A stretch of DNA of 64,000 nt from Phycisphaera sp. (GTDB lineage: Bacteria; Planctomycetota; Phycisphaerae; Phycisphaerales; Phycisphaeraceae). Below, in pieces: positions 27,753 to 37,555 of the stretch. The notes under the pieces are model-generated. The model was not told the origin of the DNA. It saw only the letters and a program-made list of their open reading frames with translations, and ran no database searches. Position numbers and translations under genes: made by a program. The stretch lies in NCBI GenBank assembly GCA_016125215.1, contig WGMF01000028.1, forward strand, positions 1 to 64,000. The letters are read 5' to 3'. Each line of letters begins with the position of its first letter. Within the stretch, counting starts at the first letter, position 1.

Positions 27753-27836
27753 GGATCAGTTAGTCTCTATATGCCTACTTCAGACCCCCGGTCGGTCAAC
27801 CCGCCCCCCCCGTCACCGGCCGGGGGGTCTTTTTTT
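27753..27836 (+). ncRNA. candidate small RNA, antisense to the 3' end of the GT4 gene
   Basis: A unit of about 84 nt runs from the promoter at 27719-27746 to a terminator hairpin (AGACCCCCGG at 27782-27791 paired with CCGGGGGGTCT at 27820-27830) followed by T residues to 27836. No ORF with a ribosome binding site lies inside. The terminator half overlaps the last 13 codons of the leftward glycosyltransferase gene. No known RNA family was recognised. Confidence 0.5.
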
Positions 27837-28974
27837 CTTTGGCCACCGCGTCGCGGGCGTCGGTGAGCACGCGCTCGAACTGGCTGAAGATCGATTGCCA
27901 CGTCAGGCCCATCGCACGTTCACGCGCCCGCTTGCCCATCGCTGTGACTATTGCGCGGTCTGCGGCGAGTTCTTTGGCTGCCGACACAAACGCCTCGCTG
28001 TTGTCGAACTCGACCGTCACACCTTCGACGCCGGTCTGGATGTATTGCCTCGGGGCCGCGTAGTCATAGGCCACCACCGCAAGACCGCTCGCAAGCGCTT
28101 CGGTGACGACGTTGCCGAACGTCTCGGTCACGCTGGCAAAGACAAACACGTCGGCGCTGGCGTAGTGCGTGGCCAGGGCCTCGCCCCGCTGCATCCCGGC
28201 AAAGACGTATTCGGGGTGGCGCTTCTCAAGTTCAGCCTTGTAAGGCCCGTCGCCGACGAGCACGAACCGGCTGTCCGGACAATGTTCTTTCATCGCCTCG
28301 TACGCCCGGACCGCGACGGGGATGTTTTTCTCCTGCGCGATGCGACCGACGTAAGCCACGACCAGCGTGTCGCCCGTCGCGCCCCATTGTTTTCGTAGTT
28401 CGGTGCTTCGCCGGTGCGGGCCGAAGAGTTCCGTGTCGACGCCGCGCCCGATGATGAGCACGCCGTGGAAGCCCTCCTTTTCGAGCATCTCCTTGACGTC
28501 GAGCGACGGCACGATGGTGCAGCGTGCCTTGTTGTGGACGTAGCGCATGTACTTCATCACGCCGTTCTGGAGAAAGCCATAACCGTAGTGCTTGCCGTAG
28601 GAATGGAAGTTGGTGTGAAAACTCGACGTGACCGCGATGCCCAGGGATTTAGCCACACGCACCGCGCTCAACCCGAGCGGACCCTCTGTTGCAACATGCA
28701 CCACGTCGGGCTTCCACTCGCGCCAACGCCTGCGCAGCGTCCCACCGCAGGGCAAGCCGAAGTGCAGCCCCTCGTAGCGCGGGATCGGCAGGCCGGCCAC
28801 GGTCAGGTGCGTCGGGTTGCCATCGGTCACACAAGCATCGCCCTTGCGCTGGCGTGGCCGAACCACTTCAAGATCGTGCCCCATGCCCACCAGCCCGCCG
28901 ACCAGACGACCGAGCGTCATGGCGACCCCGTTCACTTCCGGGGGATACGTTTCGGTGACAAGGGCGATCCGCAC
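27796..28974 (-). CDS. GT4-family glycosyltransferase (MgtA-like)
   Basis: 392 residues, two-domain GT-B enzyme. N-terminal domain starts RIALVTETYPPEVNGVAMTL; the donor-binding C-terminal domain has VAYVGRIAQEKNI, LVGDGPYKAELE and the EX7E-like ASVTETFGNVVTEALASGLA. It resembles GDP-mannose-dependent alpha-mannosyltransferases such as MgtA and PimB, acting on lipid or polysaccharide acceptors at the inner membrane face. ATG 28974 starts the gene; the upstream 434 bp are repeats. The 3' end is Pro/Gly-rich and overlaps an antisense RNA candidate. Confidence 0.88.
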   Translation of the reverse strand: MRIALVTETYPPEVNGVAMTLGRLVGGLVGMGHDLEVVRPRQRKGDACVTDGNPTHLTVAGLPIPRYEGLHFGLPCGGTLRRRWREWKPDVVHVATEGPLGLSAVRVAKSLGIAVTSSFHTNFHSYGKHYGYGFLQNGVMKYMRYVHNKARCTIVPSLDVKEMLEKEGFHGVLIIGRGVDTELFGPHRRSTELRKQWGATGDTLVVAYVGRIAQEKNIPVAVRAYEAMKEHCPDSRFVLVGDGPYKAELEKRHPEYVFAGMQRGEALATHYASADVFVFASVTETFGNVVTEALASGLAVVAYDYAAPRQYIQTGVEGVTVEFDNSEAFVSAAKELAADRAIVTAMGKRARERAMGLTWQSIFSQFERVLTDARDAVAKEKKTPRPVTGGAG

Positions 28975-29042
28975 AGGCAGGCTCCGGGGAAAGTGGCGTT
29001 TGGGGTATCCGGTGATTCGATGAAGATGCTAACCGACCGAGA

Positions 29043-29375
29043 GATGATCCGCAGATGACGCAGATATCAAGGCCGATGAATTCAAGATGAAATCGGCCAC
29101 CGAGACACCGAGAGCACCGAGAGCACAGAGAAGAGTTTCACGCCAAGCCCGCCAAGACCGCCAGGTTTTTCAGAGTCAGAGTGGACACAATGAATTATCG
29201 AGTTCAGATTAAACCACGGTCAAAAAGAACGGCCGTCCGTTTCATTCTGCCTGATCTTGACTCGGCGCTCTTGGCGAGCTTGGCGTGAAATTCGCATTTC
29301 TTCTCGGTGCTCTCGGTGTCTCGGTGGCCATTCTTGCATCGAATCTGCGTGATCTGCATCATCTGCGGATGATCC
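29043..29375. repeat. composite mirrored repeat, three modules per arm
   Basis: Left arm 29043-29164: ATCCGCAGATGACGCAGAT, then CACCGAGACACCGAGAGC, then CACGCCAAGCCCGCCAAG. Right arm 29261-29375 is the reverse complement with the same nesting. About 95 bp lie between. It fills the 434-bp gap between gcvP (3' end) and the GT4 gene (5' end), both leftward; no ORF was seen there. Confidence 0.9.
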
Positions 29376-29408
29376 CCCGCGTACTTCAAACCCAAGCGCC
29401 CGATACGA

Positions 29409-32339
29409 TCACGTTGCCAGGCTCTCCACGCTCGGGCAGGTGCAGACGAGGTGTCTGTCGCCGTAGGCGTTGTCGATGCGTGCCACGGCGGGCCAGAACT
29501 TGAATGTGCGCAGGCTTGCTACGGGGAACGCGGCCGACTCGCGCGTGTAGGGGTGATTCCACTCGTCGCCGCTGACCATCTGAGTCGTGTGAGGGGCGTG
29601 CTTGAGGGCGTTGTCTTCGCGGTCGGATCGGGCCTGTTCGATGTCCACAATCTCCCGCCGGATACAGGTCATCGCTTCGCACAGGCGGTCGAGCTCCGCG
29701 CGGGACTCGCTCTCGGTCGGTTCGATCATGAGCGTCCCCGGCTCGGGCCAGCTCATCGTCGGGGCGTGGAAACCATAATCCATCAGTCGCTTGGCCATGT
29801 CTTCCACACGGATGCCCGCGCTCTTCTCAAACGATCGGCAATCCAAAATAAACTCGTGCGCCACGCGGTCGTGCCGCCCACGGAAGAGGACCGCGTATTG
29901 ATCTTTCAATTGATTAGCCATGTAGTTGGCATTGAGGATCGCCACCTGCGTGGCTTTGCGCAGGCCGGCGTCGCCCATCATCTTGATATAGGCGTAGGAG
30001 ATCGGCAGGATCATCGGGCTGCCGTAGGGCGCCGCCGACACCGGCTTGATCGAATCGGGCGTGGCGACGTCGGGCGCGACAACAGGGTGGCCCGGCAGGA
30101 ACTTTTGCAGGTGTTTTGCGACACAGATCGGCCCCATGCCCGGCCCGCCGCCGCCGTGCGGGATGCAGAACGTCTTGTGAAGATTCAAGTGGCAGACATC
30201 GGCCCCGATTCTCCCGGGGGCGGTCAGGCCGACCTGCGCGTTCATGTTCGCGCCGTCCATGTAAACCTGCCCGCCGTGCGCGTGGATCAATTTGCACACG
30301 TCGATCACGCCCTCCTCGAACACGCCGTGCGTCGAGGGGTAGGTGAGCATCAGCGCACCGAGTTGGCCGGCGTGCTGCTGGGCCTTGGCTTTGAGGTCGT
30401 CGAGGTCGATGTTGCCTTGTTCGTCGCATTCAACGGCAACAACACGGAAGCCCGCCATCACCGCGCTGGCAGGATTCGTGCCGTGGGCCGAGACGGGGAT
30501 GAGGCAGACGTCACGCTGCACATCACCCCGCGCGTGGTGGTAAGCCCGGATGACGAGCAGGCCGGCATATTCCCCCGATGAGCCGGCGTTGGGCTGCAGC
30601 GAGACCCCCGGAAGGTGCGTGATGCCCGCGAGCAGCCGTTCGAGTTCGGCAAACAACTCCGCATAACCCCGGGTCTGGTCCGCGGGGGCAAAGGGGTGGA
30701 TGTCCGCAAAGCCGGGCCAGGTCACCGGCACCATCTCGCTCGTGGCGTTGAGCTTCATCGTGCACGAACCGAGCGGGATCATCGAGTTGCACAGCGAACT
30801 GTCTCGCGATTCGAGACGCTTGATGTAACGCAGCATCTCGTGCTCGGCGTGGTAACGGTGGAAGACCTCGTGCGTGAGGTAAGCTGAAGTGCGGGCAAAG
30901 GCCTCGGGCAGCGACGCGTCAGCCTGATCGATCGCTTGCTTGACACTGACCGCCTGCGTTCCGCCCGCAACCGATGCAAACGCATCGATGACCACCTGCA
31001 CATCTTCGGCGGTGGTGGTCTCGTCAAGCGTCACACCCACAGAGCCGTCGGGGTAATGACGCAGGTTGATCCCCGCCTGCACCGAGGACTTGTGGAGACG
31101 CTCGGCCTTTGCACCGTCGAGGCGGACGCGCAGCGTGTCGAAACAGACCGCGTCTTCCCCGCCATCGATAAGCAGCCCCATGCCCCGCAGCGCCGCGGCC
31201 AGCACGCAGGTCCAGCCTTGCACACGCTGCGCGATTCGGCGTAACCCGTCGGGCCCGTGGTACACGGCGTACATCGACGCCATGATGGCCAAGAGCACCT
31301 GCGCGGTGCAGATGTTGCTCGTCGCCTTATCTCGGCGGATGTGCTGCTCGCGCGTCTGGACCGCAAGACGCAAGGCCGGGTTGCCCGAAGCGTCTTTCGA
31401 TACACCGACGAGCCGTCCCGGCATCTTGCGGGAGTATTCACTGCGACACGCAAGGTAGGCCGCGTGCGGGCCGCCAAAACCCATGGGCACGCCGAAACGC
31501 TGCGTCGAACCGACCGCGATGTCCGCCCCCCACTCGCCCGGCGGCTTGAGCAGCGCCAACGCAAGGATATCCGCCGCCGCGATCACCACGCCCCCGCAAG
31601 TGTGGGTGGCACTGACTAACGACGTGTAGTCTTTGACGTGGCCATCGGTCGTGGGGTACTGCACGAGGACGCCAAAGACGCTGTCATCGGGCATCATCGA
31701 TTCGGTCTTGGCAACCACGATCTCCCAGCCGCGTGCCTCGGCCCGGCCCTTGACGACCGCGATGGTCTGTGGGTGACAATCGTCCGCCACGAGAAACTTC
31801 GTGCGATTGCCCTTCGCGATGCTCTGCGCCATCGCCATCGCCTCGGCGGCGGCGGTCGCTTCGTCGAGCAGCGAGGCGTTGGCCAAAGGCAGCGCGGTCA
31901 GATCGCACACCATCGTCTGGAAGTTGAGGATCGCTTCGAGTCGGCCCTGGGAGATCTCAGCCTGGTACGGCGTGTACTGCGTGTACCAGCCGGGGTTTTC
32001 GAGGATGTTCCGCGCGATGACGCCGGGCGTGATCGAGCCGTGGTAGCCCATGCCGATGAACGAACGCATGACCTTGTTCTTCGAGGCGATGGCCTTCATG
32101 TACGCGAGGCACTGCGTCTCGGTCATCGCCGATCCGACGCCCATGTCGCCGTCGATACGGATCGAGCGAGGAAGCGTGGCGTCGGTGAGTTCGTCAAGCG
32201 TGCCATAGCCCAGCGTAGCCAACATCTCGCGGATGTCGGCGTCGGACGGGCCGATGTGCCTGCGGGCAAAGGTGTCGCTGGGTTCGAGGTGCCATGCGGT
32301 TTGGGTGGGCGACTGGGTCGGGGTGGCGGTCATGCTCAC
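29409..32339 (-). CDS. gcvP: glycine dehydrogenase (decarboxylating), P-protein
   Basis: 976 residues, the single-chain form with fused N- and C-halves. The N-terminal half starts with the typical [20 protein letters not shown]; the catalytic half contains [12 protein letters not shown] and the PLP lysine in [18 protein letters not shown]. It decarboxylates glycine and passes the aminomethyl group to the H-protein. gcvT and gcvH are not adjacent. The gene is divergent from polX; ATG 32339 is the usual start. Length is close to E. coli GcvP. Confidence 0.96.
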   Translation of the reverse strand: MSMTATPTQSPTQTAWHLEPSDTFARRHIGPSDADIREMLATLGYGTLDELTDATLPRSIRIDGDMGVGSAMTETQCLAYMKAIASKNKVMRSFIGMGYHGSITPGVIARNILENPGWYTQYTPYQAEISQGRLEAILNFQTMVCDLTALPLANASLLDEATAAAEAMAMAQSIAKGNRTKFLVADDCHPQTIAVVKGRAEARGWEIVVAKTESMMPDDSVFGVLVQYPTTDGHVKDYTSLVSATHTCGGVVIAAADILALALLKPPGEWGADIAVGSTQRFGVPMGFGGPHAAYLACRSEYSRKMPGRLVGVSKDASGNPALRLAVQTREQHIRRDKATSNICTAQVLLAIMASMYAVYHGPDGLRRIAQRVQGWTCVLAAALRGMGLLIDGGEDAVCFDTLRVRLDGAKAERLHKSSVQAGINLRHYPDGSVGVTLDETTTAEDVQVVIDAFASVAGGTQAVSVKQAIDQADASLPEAFARTSAYLTHEVFHRYHAEHEMLRYIKRLESRDSSLCNSMIPLGSCTMKLNATSEMVPVTWPGFADIHPFAPADQTRGYAELFAELERLLAGITHLPGVSLQPNAGSSGEYAGLLVIRAYHHARGDVQRDVCLIPVSAHGTNPASAVMAGFRVVAVECDEQGNIDLDDLKAKAQQHAGQLGALMLTYPSTHGVFEEGVIDVCKLIHAHGGQVYMDGANMNAQVGLTAPGRIGADVCHLNLHKTFCIPHGGGGPGMGPICVAKHLQKFLPGHPVVAPDVATPDSIKPVSAAPYGSPMILPISYAYIKMMGDAGLRKATQVAILNANYMANQLKDQYAVLFRGRHDRVAHEFILDCRSFEKSAGIRVEDMAKRLMDYGFHAPTMSWPEPGTLMIEPTESESRAELDRLCEAMTCIRREIVDIEQARSDREDNALKHAPHTTQMVSGDEWNHPYTRESAAFPVASLRTFKFWPAVARIDNAYGDRHLVCTCPSVESLAT

Positions 32340-32435
32340 TCCATGAGCGGTTAGGTTTTGCGGGGATTCCGTCGAAGCGGATTATCTTAGCAGGTCAGCG
32401 CCCGCCCCCGGCTGCCGGGGTTTTACAATAGGGCT

Positions 32436-34238
32436 ATGAGCACTAACCGCGAACTCGCAGCCCGTTTCGAGCAGATGGCACAACTCATGGAACTGCTGGG
32501 GGTCAATCGCTTCAAAGTGATTGCCTACCAGCGGGGCAGCCGAACGCTCGAAGACCTGACCACCGATGTCGCTTCACTCGTCAACAAGGACAACCCCACC
32601 GACCTCAAAGCCCTGACCGATATCGACGGCATCGGCAAGGGTTTGGCTGAGAAGATCGCCGAGTTCGTCACGACCGGCCGCATCGCTGAACACGACGGGC
32701 TGCTGGATAAAGTGCCCAAGGGGTTGCTCCCGCTCTTTGACATCCCGGGACTCGGGCCTAAGACTATCGCGCTGCTCTGGCACGAGGCCGGTGTCGAGTC
32801 GGTGGACGACCTCAAGAAAAAACTTGATGCCCACGCGCTGGACAACCTGCCGGGCTTCGGGCAGAAGAAGATCGACAACCTCCGCAAGAACCTCGCCTTT
32901 GCCGAGCAGGCGTCGCAGCGCGTCCGACTCGGCCAGGCGCTGCCCTTTGCGGAAGCTTTGGTAAATGAACTGCGAAAACTTCCGGGGGTGAAGCGGGCCG
33001 ATTATGCCGGCAGCCTGCGACGCGGTCAGGAGACGATCGGCGACATCGATGTGATTGCGGCTGCGTCGCCCGATGATGCTGCGGCTATCTCCAAAGCCTT
33101 TGTGGAGTTACTCCCGGGGGCGGAGGTGATCGGGCAGGGCGAGACCAAGACCTCGGTACGTTTGCCACAAGATAGCTCGCTTCCGGGGGTTCCGGGGGTG
33201 CAATGCGACCTGCGCATCATCGACCCCGCACGCTTCGGCGCAGCCCTGATGTATTTCACCGGCTCGAAAGAGCACAACGTCAAGATGCGCGAACGAGCGA
33301 TCAAGCGTGGGCTGACGCTCAACGAATACGGTTTGTGGAAAGAAGGCACCGAAGCACGCAAACACGACGGCGACAAGGGCCTCGTCGCGGGCAAGACCGA
33401 GCAAGACGTTTTTCAAGCCCTCGACCTGAAAGTCATCGAACCCGAACTCCGCCAGGACCGCGGCGAGATCGCGCTGTCTGAAAATGACCAACTCCCCGAA
33501 CTCATCACGATTGACGATATCCAGGCCGAGCTCCACGCCCACACCACCGCCAGCGACGGCCGCTGGTCCATCGAGGAATACGCCGAGTTTGCGATCAAAC
33601 GCGGCTACCACACCCTCGCCGTCACCGACCACTCCAAGAGCCAGCCCATCGCCCACGGCCTCGACGAAAAGCGCCTCGAAAATCACATCAAGGCTATCCA
33701 CAAGGCCGCGGAGCAATACAAGAACAAGATCGCGATCCTGGCCGGCAGCGAGGTTGACATCCTCTCCGATGGCAAGCTCGACTACCCTGACAGTTTGTTA
33801 GCTCAACTCGACATCGTTGTCGCTTCACCGCACGTCGCGCTCTCCCAACGCCCGGAAGAGGCGACGAAGAGATTGCTCAAGGCGATCGAGAACCCCTACG
33901 TCACCATCCTCGGCCACCCCACGGGCCGCCTGATCCTCCGCCGGGAGGGCCTGTCGCCCGACATGGACAAGGTCATCACCGCCGCCAAGGGTCGCGGCAT
34001 CGCCCTGGAGATCAACGCCAACAGTTACCGACTCGACCTGCGTGATACACACGCCCGCGCCGCCCTTGCCGCCGGCGTCAAGCTCGCCATCAACACCGAC
34101 GCGCACGGCCCGGAGGACATGGACCAGTTGCGCTACGGCCTGCTCACCGCAAGACGCGCGGGGGCAACGAAGAACGATGTCGTCAACTGTATGAGCAAAG
34201 CCACGCTGGCGAAGTGGATCAAAAACACAAGGCCGTAA
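32436..34238 (+). CDS. polX: DNA polymerase/3'-5' exonuclease PolX
   Basis: 600 residues. N-terminal helix-hairpin-helix motifs (IDGIGKGLAEKIAEF, IPGLGPKTIALL, LPGFGQKKIDNL) lead to the pol X palm with SLRRGQETIGDIDVIAA, which carries the catalytic aspartates. The C-terminal PHP domain has HAHTTASDGRWSIEEYAEFA and VTDHSKS for metal-dependent exonuclease activity. It acts in base-excision or gap repair. TACAAT at 32424-32429 lies seven bases before the ATG, so the message may be leaderless. Confidence 0.95.
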   Translation: MSTNRELAARFEQMAQLMELLGVNRFKVIAYQRGSRTLEDLTTDVASLVNKDNPTDLKALTDIDGIGKGLAEKIAEFVTTGRIAEHDGLLDKVPKGLLPLFDIPGLGPKTIALLWHEAGVESVDDLKKKLDAHALDNLPGFGQKKIDNLRKNLAFAEQASQRVRLGQALPFAEALVNELRKLPGVKRADYAGSLRRGQETIGDIDVIAAASPDDAAAISKAFVELLPGAEVIGQGETKTSVRLPQDSSLPGVPGVQCDLRIIDPARFGAALMYFTGSKEHNVKMRERAIKRGLTLNEYGLWKEGTEARKHDGDKGLVAGKTEQDVFQALDLKVIEPELRQDRGEIALSENDQLPELITIDDIQAELHAHTTASDGRWSIEEYAEFAIKRGYHTLAVTDHSKSQPIAHGLDEKRLENHIKAIHKAAEQYKNKIAILAGSEVDILSDGKLDYPDSLLAQLDIVVASPHVALSQRPEEATKRLLKAIENPYVTILGHPTGRLILRREGLSPDMDKVITAAKGRGIALEINANSYRLDLRDTHARAALAAGVKLAINTDAHGPEDMDQLRYGLLTARRAGATKNDVVNCMSKATLAKWIKNTRP

Positions 34239-34333
34239 ACCGCCAAGACGCCGAGGTCGCCAAGATAGGAAAGAGAATCATTCAGATGTGATCTCTGGGA
34301 TCGGGCTTGGCGTTCTTGGCGTCTTGGCGGTTA
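34236..34333. repeat. mirrored GCCAAG repeat bridging convergent stop codons
   Basis: The left arm starts with the polX TAA (34236-34238) and continues ACCGCCAAGACGCC; the right arm ends with the complement of the deaminase TAA (34331-34333). Arms of about 28 bp flank a 41-nt loop. It could act as a two-way terminator. Confidence 0.85.
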
Positions 34334-34804
34334 ATACGCCTGACCCGAGCGAGATTGCCAATTGCGGTAGATTTCCAGCGCCTCAGCACGCAGGAAGTCG
34401 GGGACGAGTTGGACGCCCGTTCCACCAAGCGTCTTGAGTTGCTGGTTGGTGACCTTCAGTTCGTTGAAGCCAAATTGGTCGGCATCCTCGACTCGCGCGG
34501 AGTAAACGATGCGGTCGATGCGTGCCCAGTGGATGGCGGTGAAGCACATCGGGCACGGCTCGGTGGTCGAATAAATCGTCGCCCCCGGGAGGTGGATGGA
34601 CTTGATCCTGTGGCAGGCCTCACGGATGCAGATCACCTCGGCGTGGGCGGTCGGGTCGGTGTTGAGCCAGACGTGGTTGTGTGTGGATGCAAGCACCTCA
34701 CCGTCACGCACGATGCACGCCCCGAAGGGGGATTGCCCCTTGGCCACCCCCACGCGGCAGGCGTCGAGCGCCAGTCGCATGAACCTTTCATCGTCGTGAG
34801 GCAT
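34331..34804 (-). CDS. nucleoside deaminase (cytidine/deoxycytidylate deaminase fold, GuaD-like)
   Basis: 157 residues. Zinc-binding motifs are HAEVICIREA (H and proton-shuttle E) and TTEPCPMCFTAI (two Cys). The spacing and the TEPCPMCF block fit guanine/cytosine-type free deaminases rather than TadA, which is encoded elsewhere in the window (49087). ATG 34804 is preferred; nine further residues upstream are open but unsupported. It converges with polX and shares a hairpin with it at the 3' end. Confidence 0.85.
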   Translation of the reverse strand: MPHDDERFMRLALDACRVGVAKGQSPFGACIVRDGEVLASTHNHVWLNTDPTAHAEVICIREACHRIKSIHLPGATIYSTTEPCPMCFTAIHWARIDRIVYSARVEDADQFGFNELKVTNQQLKTLGGTGVQLVPDFLRAEALEIYRNWQSRSGQAY

Positions 34805-34841
34805 GGTGGGAAGTTTACAGGATGAAAGCATGTAAATGTTT

Positions 34842-34899
34842 ATTTAGCCCGGTCGCTGGCGACCGGTGGCCCACGCGCCGCAAGCGGCGGGGCTAAATG
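34842..34899. repeat. TTTAGCCCGGTCGC inverted module
   Basis: TTTAGCCCGGTCGC with GACCGG, then CGCCGCAAGCGGCGGGGCT and AAAT, make nested hairpins just upstream of the deaminase gene. Related GGTCGNAAGCGACCGGGCT copies are at 47780-47804 and 55338-55358. Confidence 0.75.
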
Positions 34900-34927
34900 A
34901 GTGGATGCACCTTACCCCAACAAGCTG

Positions 34928-37555
34928 TCACCTGCGCAGCAACCACCTGGGTTCTTCCATGCGCATCGCCAGCGCCGCCGCCGTGAAGATCGCTCCACCG
35001 AAACCGACACCCCCCGCGAGGAACAGGCCCGCGTGGGTCAAGGTCATTCCCATCACATCATAGGATTGGGTGTAATACACGAGTGCGGCGGTCATCACCG
35101 CGCTGGCAAGAAGGCACTTGCCCCACGACCAGAGCACCGCGCGATCGACAGGCTTATCCACGTAGTGCCGCACCACGGCGATCATCGCTGCGCACTGGAC
35201 CATGGCGCAGATCGCGGTAGCCCACGCAAAGCCCGCCGGCCCGAGGAACCAGACAAACGTGAGGTTGAGCATGAAGTTGAGCAGGACAAACGCGGTACTG
35301 AGGTAGAGCGGCGAGCGTGTGTCGCCCAGGGCGTAGAACGCGCGGGTGAGCACGTGGTTCATGGAATAGGCCCAGATGGCGGGGGCGTAGCCGATGAGGA
35401 TGAAGCTGACAATCTGTGAGTCGCTTGCGGTGAATTGACCGCGCTCGAAGATGACGCGCACGAGCGGCAAGCCGACGGCGATCAACCCCACGCTGGCGGG
35501 CAGGCCGATGAACACGGTCAGACGCAGGCCGTGGCGGAGGATATCGACAAAATGATTGCGGTCAGCCGAGGTGCCACCCATTGCGGTCGAGAGCGGCGCG
35601 GCACGGGAGAGCGCCGGGTAGATGGCGGTGGCGATGGCAATGCCGAAGATGCCCAGGGGGAATTCGTAGAGGCGTTGTGCCCACGAAAGTGCCGCCACGT
35701 CGCCGGCGTTGAGCGGCAGGGGCAGCGTGAACCCTAACAACTTGAAGTGGGCTGCGCCGTCGTCGGTCGCCCTCAGCGCCATGGCGACGGCGTTGTCTAT
35801 GAAGGTGTTGATCTGGAAGATGCCCATGCCGATCGCGGTCGGGGCAAAGCGTCGCATGAGCGAGCGGATGGCGGAGGTGGTCTGTACGTCGGGCTTGAGC
35901 AGCAGCGCGATCTTTTCGACACGGGCCACCGCCAGCACCTGCCACGCCAGTTGTAAAACGCCGGCCACGATGACGCTCAACGACACCGCGTAGACCGCAC
36001 GGTGGAGCACCGCATCCGAGCCATCGTTGCGGGTAAAGAGCAGGGCCACGGTGATGATGACGAGGTTGAGCAGGATCGGCGCAGCCGCGGTCGAAGCGAA
36101 CCTGTGATGCACCTGCAGGATCGACCCGATCACCGCCACGGCACAGACCAACGGCATGTAGGGCAGCATGACCATGGTCAGACGGATGGCTAGGACGCTC
36201 TGTTCGGACCACCCACCACGCGCAAGCAGGCCCACCAGCACGGCTTCGCCGATCAGCGTCACCAGCCCGAGGAATATCATCAGCACGCTCAGGCACAGCG
36301 AGAAAACGCGCGTGGCGGTGAGCCTGTCTTTGTGCAGCGCGTGGGCATAAACGGGGATCAGCGCCGCGGAGAGCGCCCCCTCGCCGAATAGCCTGCGGAA
36401 GAGGTTGGGGATTTGGAAACCAAAGACAAATGCGTCGGCCACAAGGCTACGCCCGAAGACCGCCGCAAGAACAGACTCACGACCAAGACCGGTGACACGC
36501 GACAAGAACGTCAACACACTGACCGTCCGTGCCCCCCCCACAAACGACGCCCCCCCGGAACCCCCGGAAGCCCCGGAAGCCTCGGAAGCCCCGGAACCCC
36601 CGGAAGTATTCCCCGAGGTTGATTCGGGTTGATTTGATGACTCATCGACTGATCGTGCGGTCGAGTGTGAGACGGTCTGTTTACGCCTGGCAACATCGAG
36701 CAGCGCAGCGCTGCAACGACTGGCGTGTTGTTGTGCAAGCACGAAACCCGTCCCCACCACAGCCGCGAACAAAAGCCCCAGTTCGTGCGCGACCATGTCG
36801 CCGTATTCGTGGCCGAGGTTGATGCGGTACTGCACCCACTCGATCACGGGTGACGCCAGCGCGACAACGACAAAAGCCCCGGTGCGCGTGAGCCACGATT
36901 GAGAATCACCAAATGGCCGCGCGGCGTTAAACAAGTAAAAGACCAGCGCCGCGCCTAGCGCGTGACCGAGGTAATCAAACCGCCAGACAAGAATGAAACG
37001 CGACGGGTCGGCGGCTTGCGGAAAGAGCGGTGCGAGGTTGATCCCCGGTGTAAAGAGCAGGATATACGCGAACGGCAGAAAGACCCCCAATAGAGCGCGT
37101 GAATAGACCACGCTCACGGGCCTGGGTTTGTCGAGTGAACGCACAATCACCCACGCGGGGACAATCGCCGCCAGGATGCCCATGAAGTTGGCAGACAGGT
37201 CGGGCCAGCACGCGGTGCGCTCGAAGATGGGGATGAGCTGGCTGGCCTCATCGATCGCTGCGTAGATTGTTGCGACACACGCGGCGGTGACGATGTGCCT
37301 CGCCCACGCGGCCCGCCGTCCCCCAATTCTCGCAAGGACGAGCAGCAGCGCCAGCAGCCCAAACGCTCCCCAGTGGACAATTTTGTCCACGTTGAGTTCG
37401 CTCATCTCCTGCTCGCCGATGTCGATCTTGAGGTTCGGCCAATGGGTCGAGACGGTCAGTGCAAGCCAATAAACGCCCAGCATCCAGCGCCAGAACAGAG
37501 GCTTGAGCCATCGGGGAGGTGAGTCGGTTTGATCGGGATTCGAGGGGAGGTTCAC
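34928..37555 (-). CDS. murJ: VanZ-VanZ-MurJ fusion (lipid II flippase)
   Basis: 875 residues. Residues about 20-290 hold two VanZ-like membrane units (for example VDKIVHWGAFGLLALLLVLA and FDYLGHALGAALVFYLF, each with following helices). Residues about 310-340 are a Gly/Ser/Ala linker. From about 345 the protein is MurJ/MviN with its 14 helices (TFLSRVTGLGRESVLAAVFG, IPNLFRRLFGEGALSAALIP). MurJ moves lipid II across the inner membrane. The GTG start overlaps the parA stop by four bases. The linker DNA (36545-36606) is made of the GGAAG-rich repeat seen elsewhere. Ordinary MurJ is about 510 residues. Confidence 0.88.
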   Translation of the reverse strand: MNLPSNPDQTDSPPRWLKPLFWRWMLGVYWLALTVSTHWPNLKIDIGEQEMSELNVDKIVHWGAFGLLALLLVLARIGGRRAAWARHIVTAACVATIYAAIDEASQLIPIFERTACWPDLSANFMGILAAIVPAWVIVRSLDKPRPVSVVYSRALLGVFLPFAYILLFTPGINLAPLFPQAADPSRFILVWRFDYLGHALGAALVFYLFNAARPFGDSQSWLTRTGAFVVVALASPVIEWVQYRINLGHEYGDMVAHELGLLFAAVVGTGFVLAQQHASRCSAALLDVARRKQTVSHSTARSVDESSNQPESTSGNTSGGSGASEASGASGGSGGASFVGGARTVSVLTFLSRVTGLGRESVLAAVFGRSLVADAFVFGFQIPNLFRRLFGEGALSAALIPVYAHALHKDRLTATRVFSLCLSVLMIFLGLVTLIGEAVLVGLLARGGWSEQSVLAIRLTMVMLPYMPLVCAVAVIGSILQVHHRFASTAAAPILLNLVIITVALLFTRNDGSDAVLHRAVYAVSLSVIVAGVLQLAWQVLAVARVEKIALLLKPDVQTTSAIRSLMRRFAPTAIGMGIFQINTFIDNAVAMALRATDDGAAHFKLLGFTLPLPLNAGDVAALSWAQRLYEFPLGIFGIAIATAIYPALSRAAPLSTAMGGTSADRNHFVDILRHGLRLTVFIGLPASVGLIAVGLPLVRVIFERGQFTASDSQIVSFILIGYAPAIWAYSMNHVLTRAFYALGDTRSPLYLSTAFVLLNFMLNLTFVWFLGPAGFAWATAICAMVQCAAMIAVVRHYVDKPVDRAVLWSWGKCLLASAVMTAALVYYTQSYDVMGMTLTHAGLFLAGGVGFGGAIFTAAALAMRMEEPRWLLRR

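Noticed and set aside
29166-29260. Hidden small gene or RNA between the arms of the composite repeat
   Set aside because: No promoter, ribosome binding site or codon pattern was found; it appears to be loop sequence.
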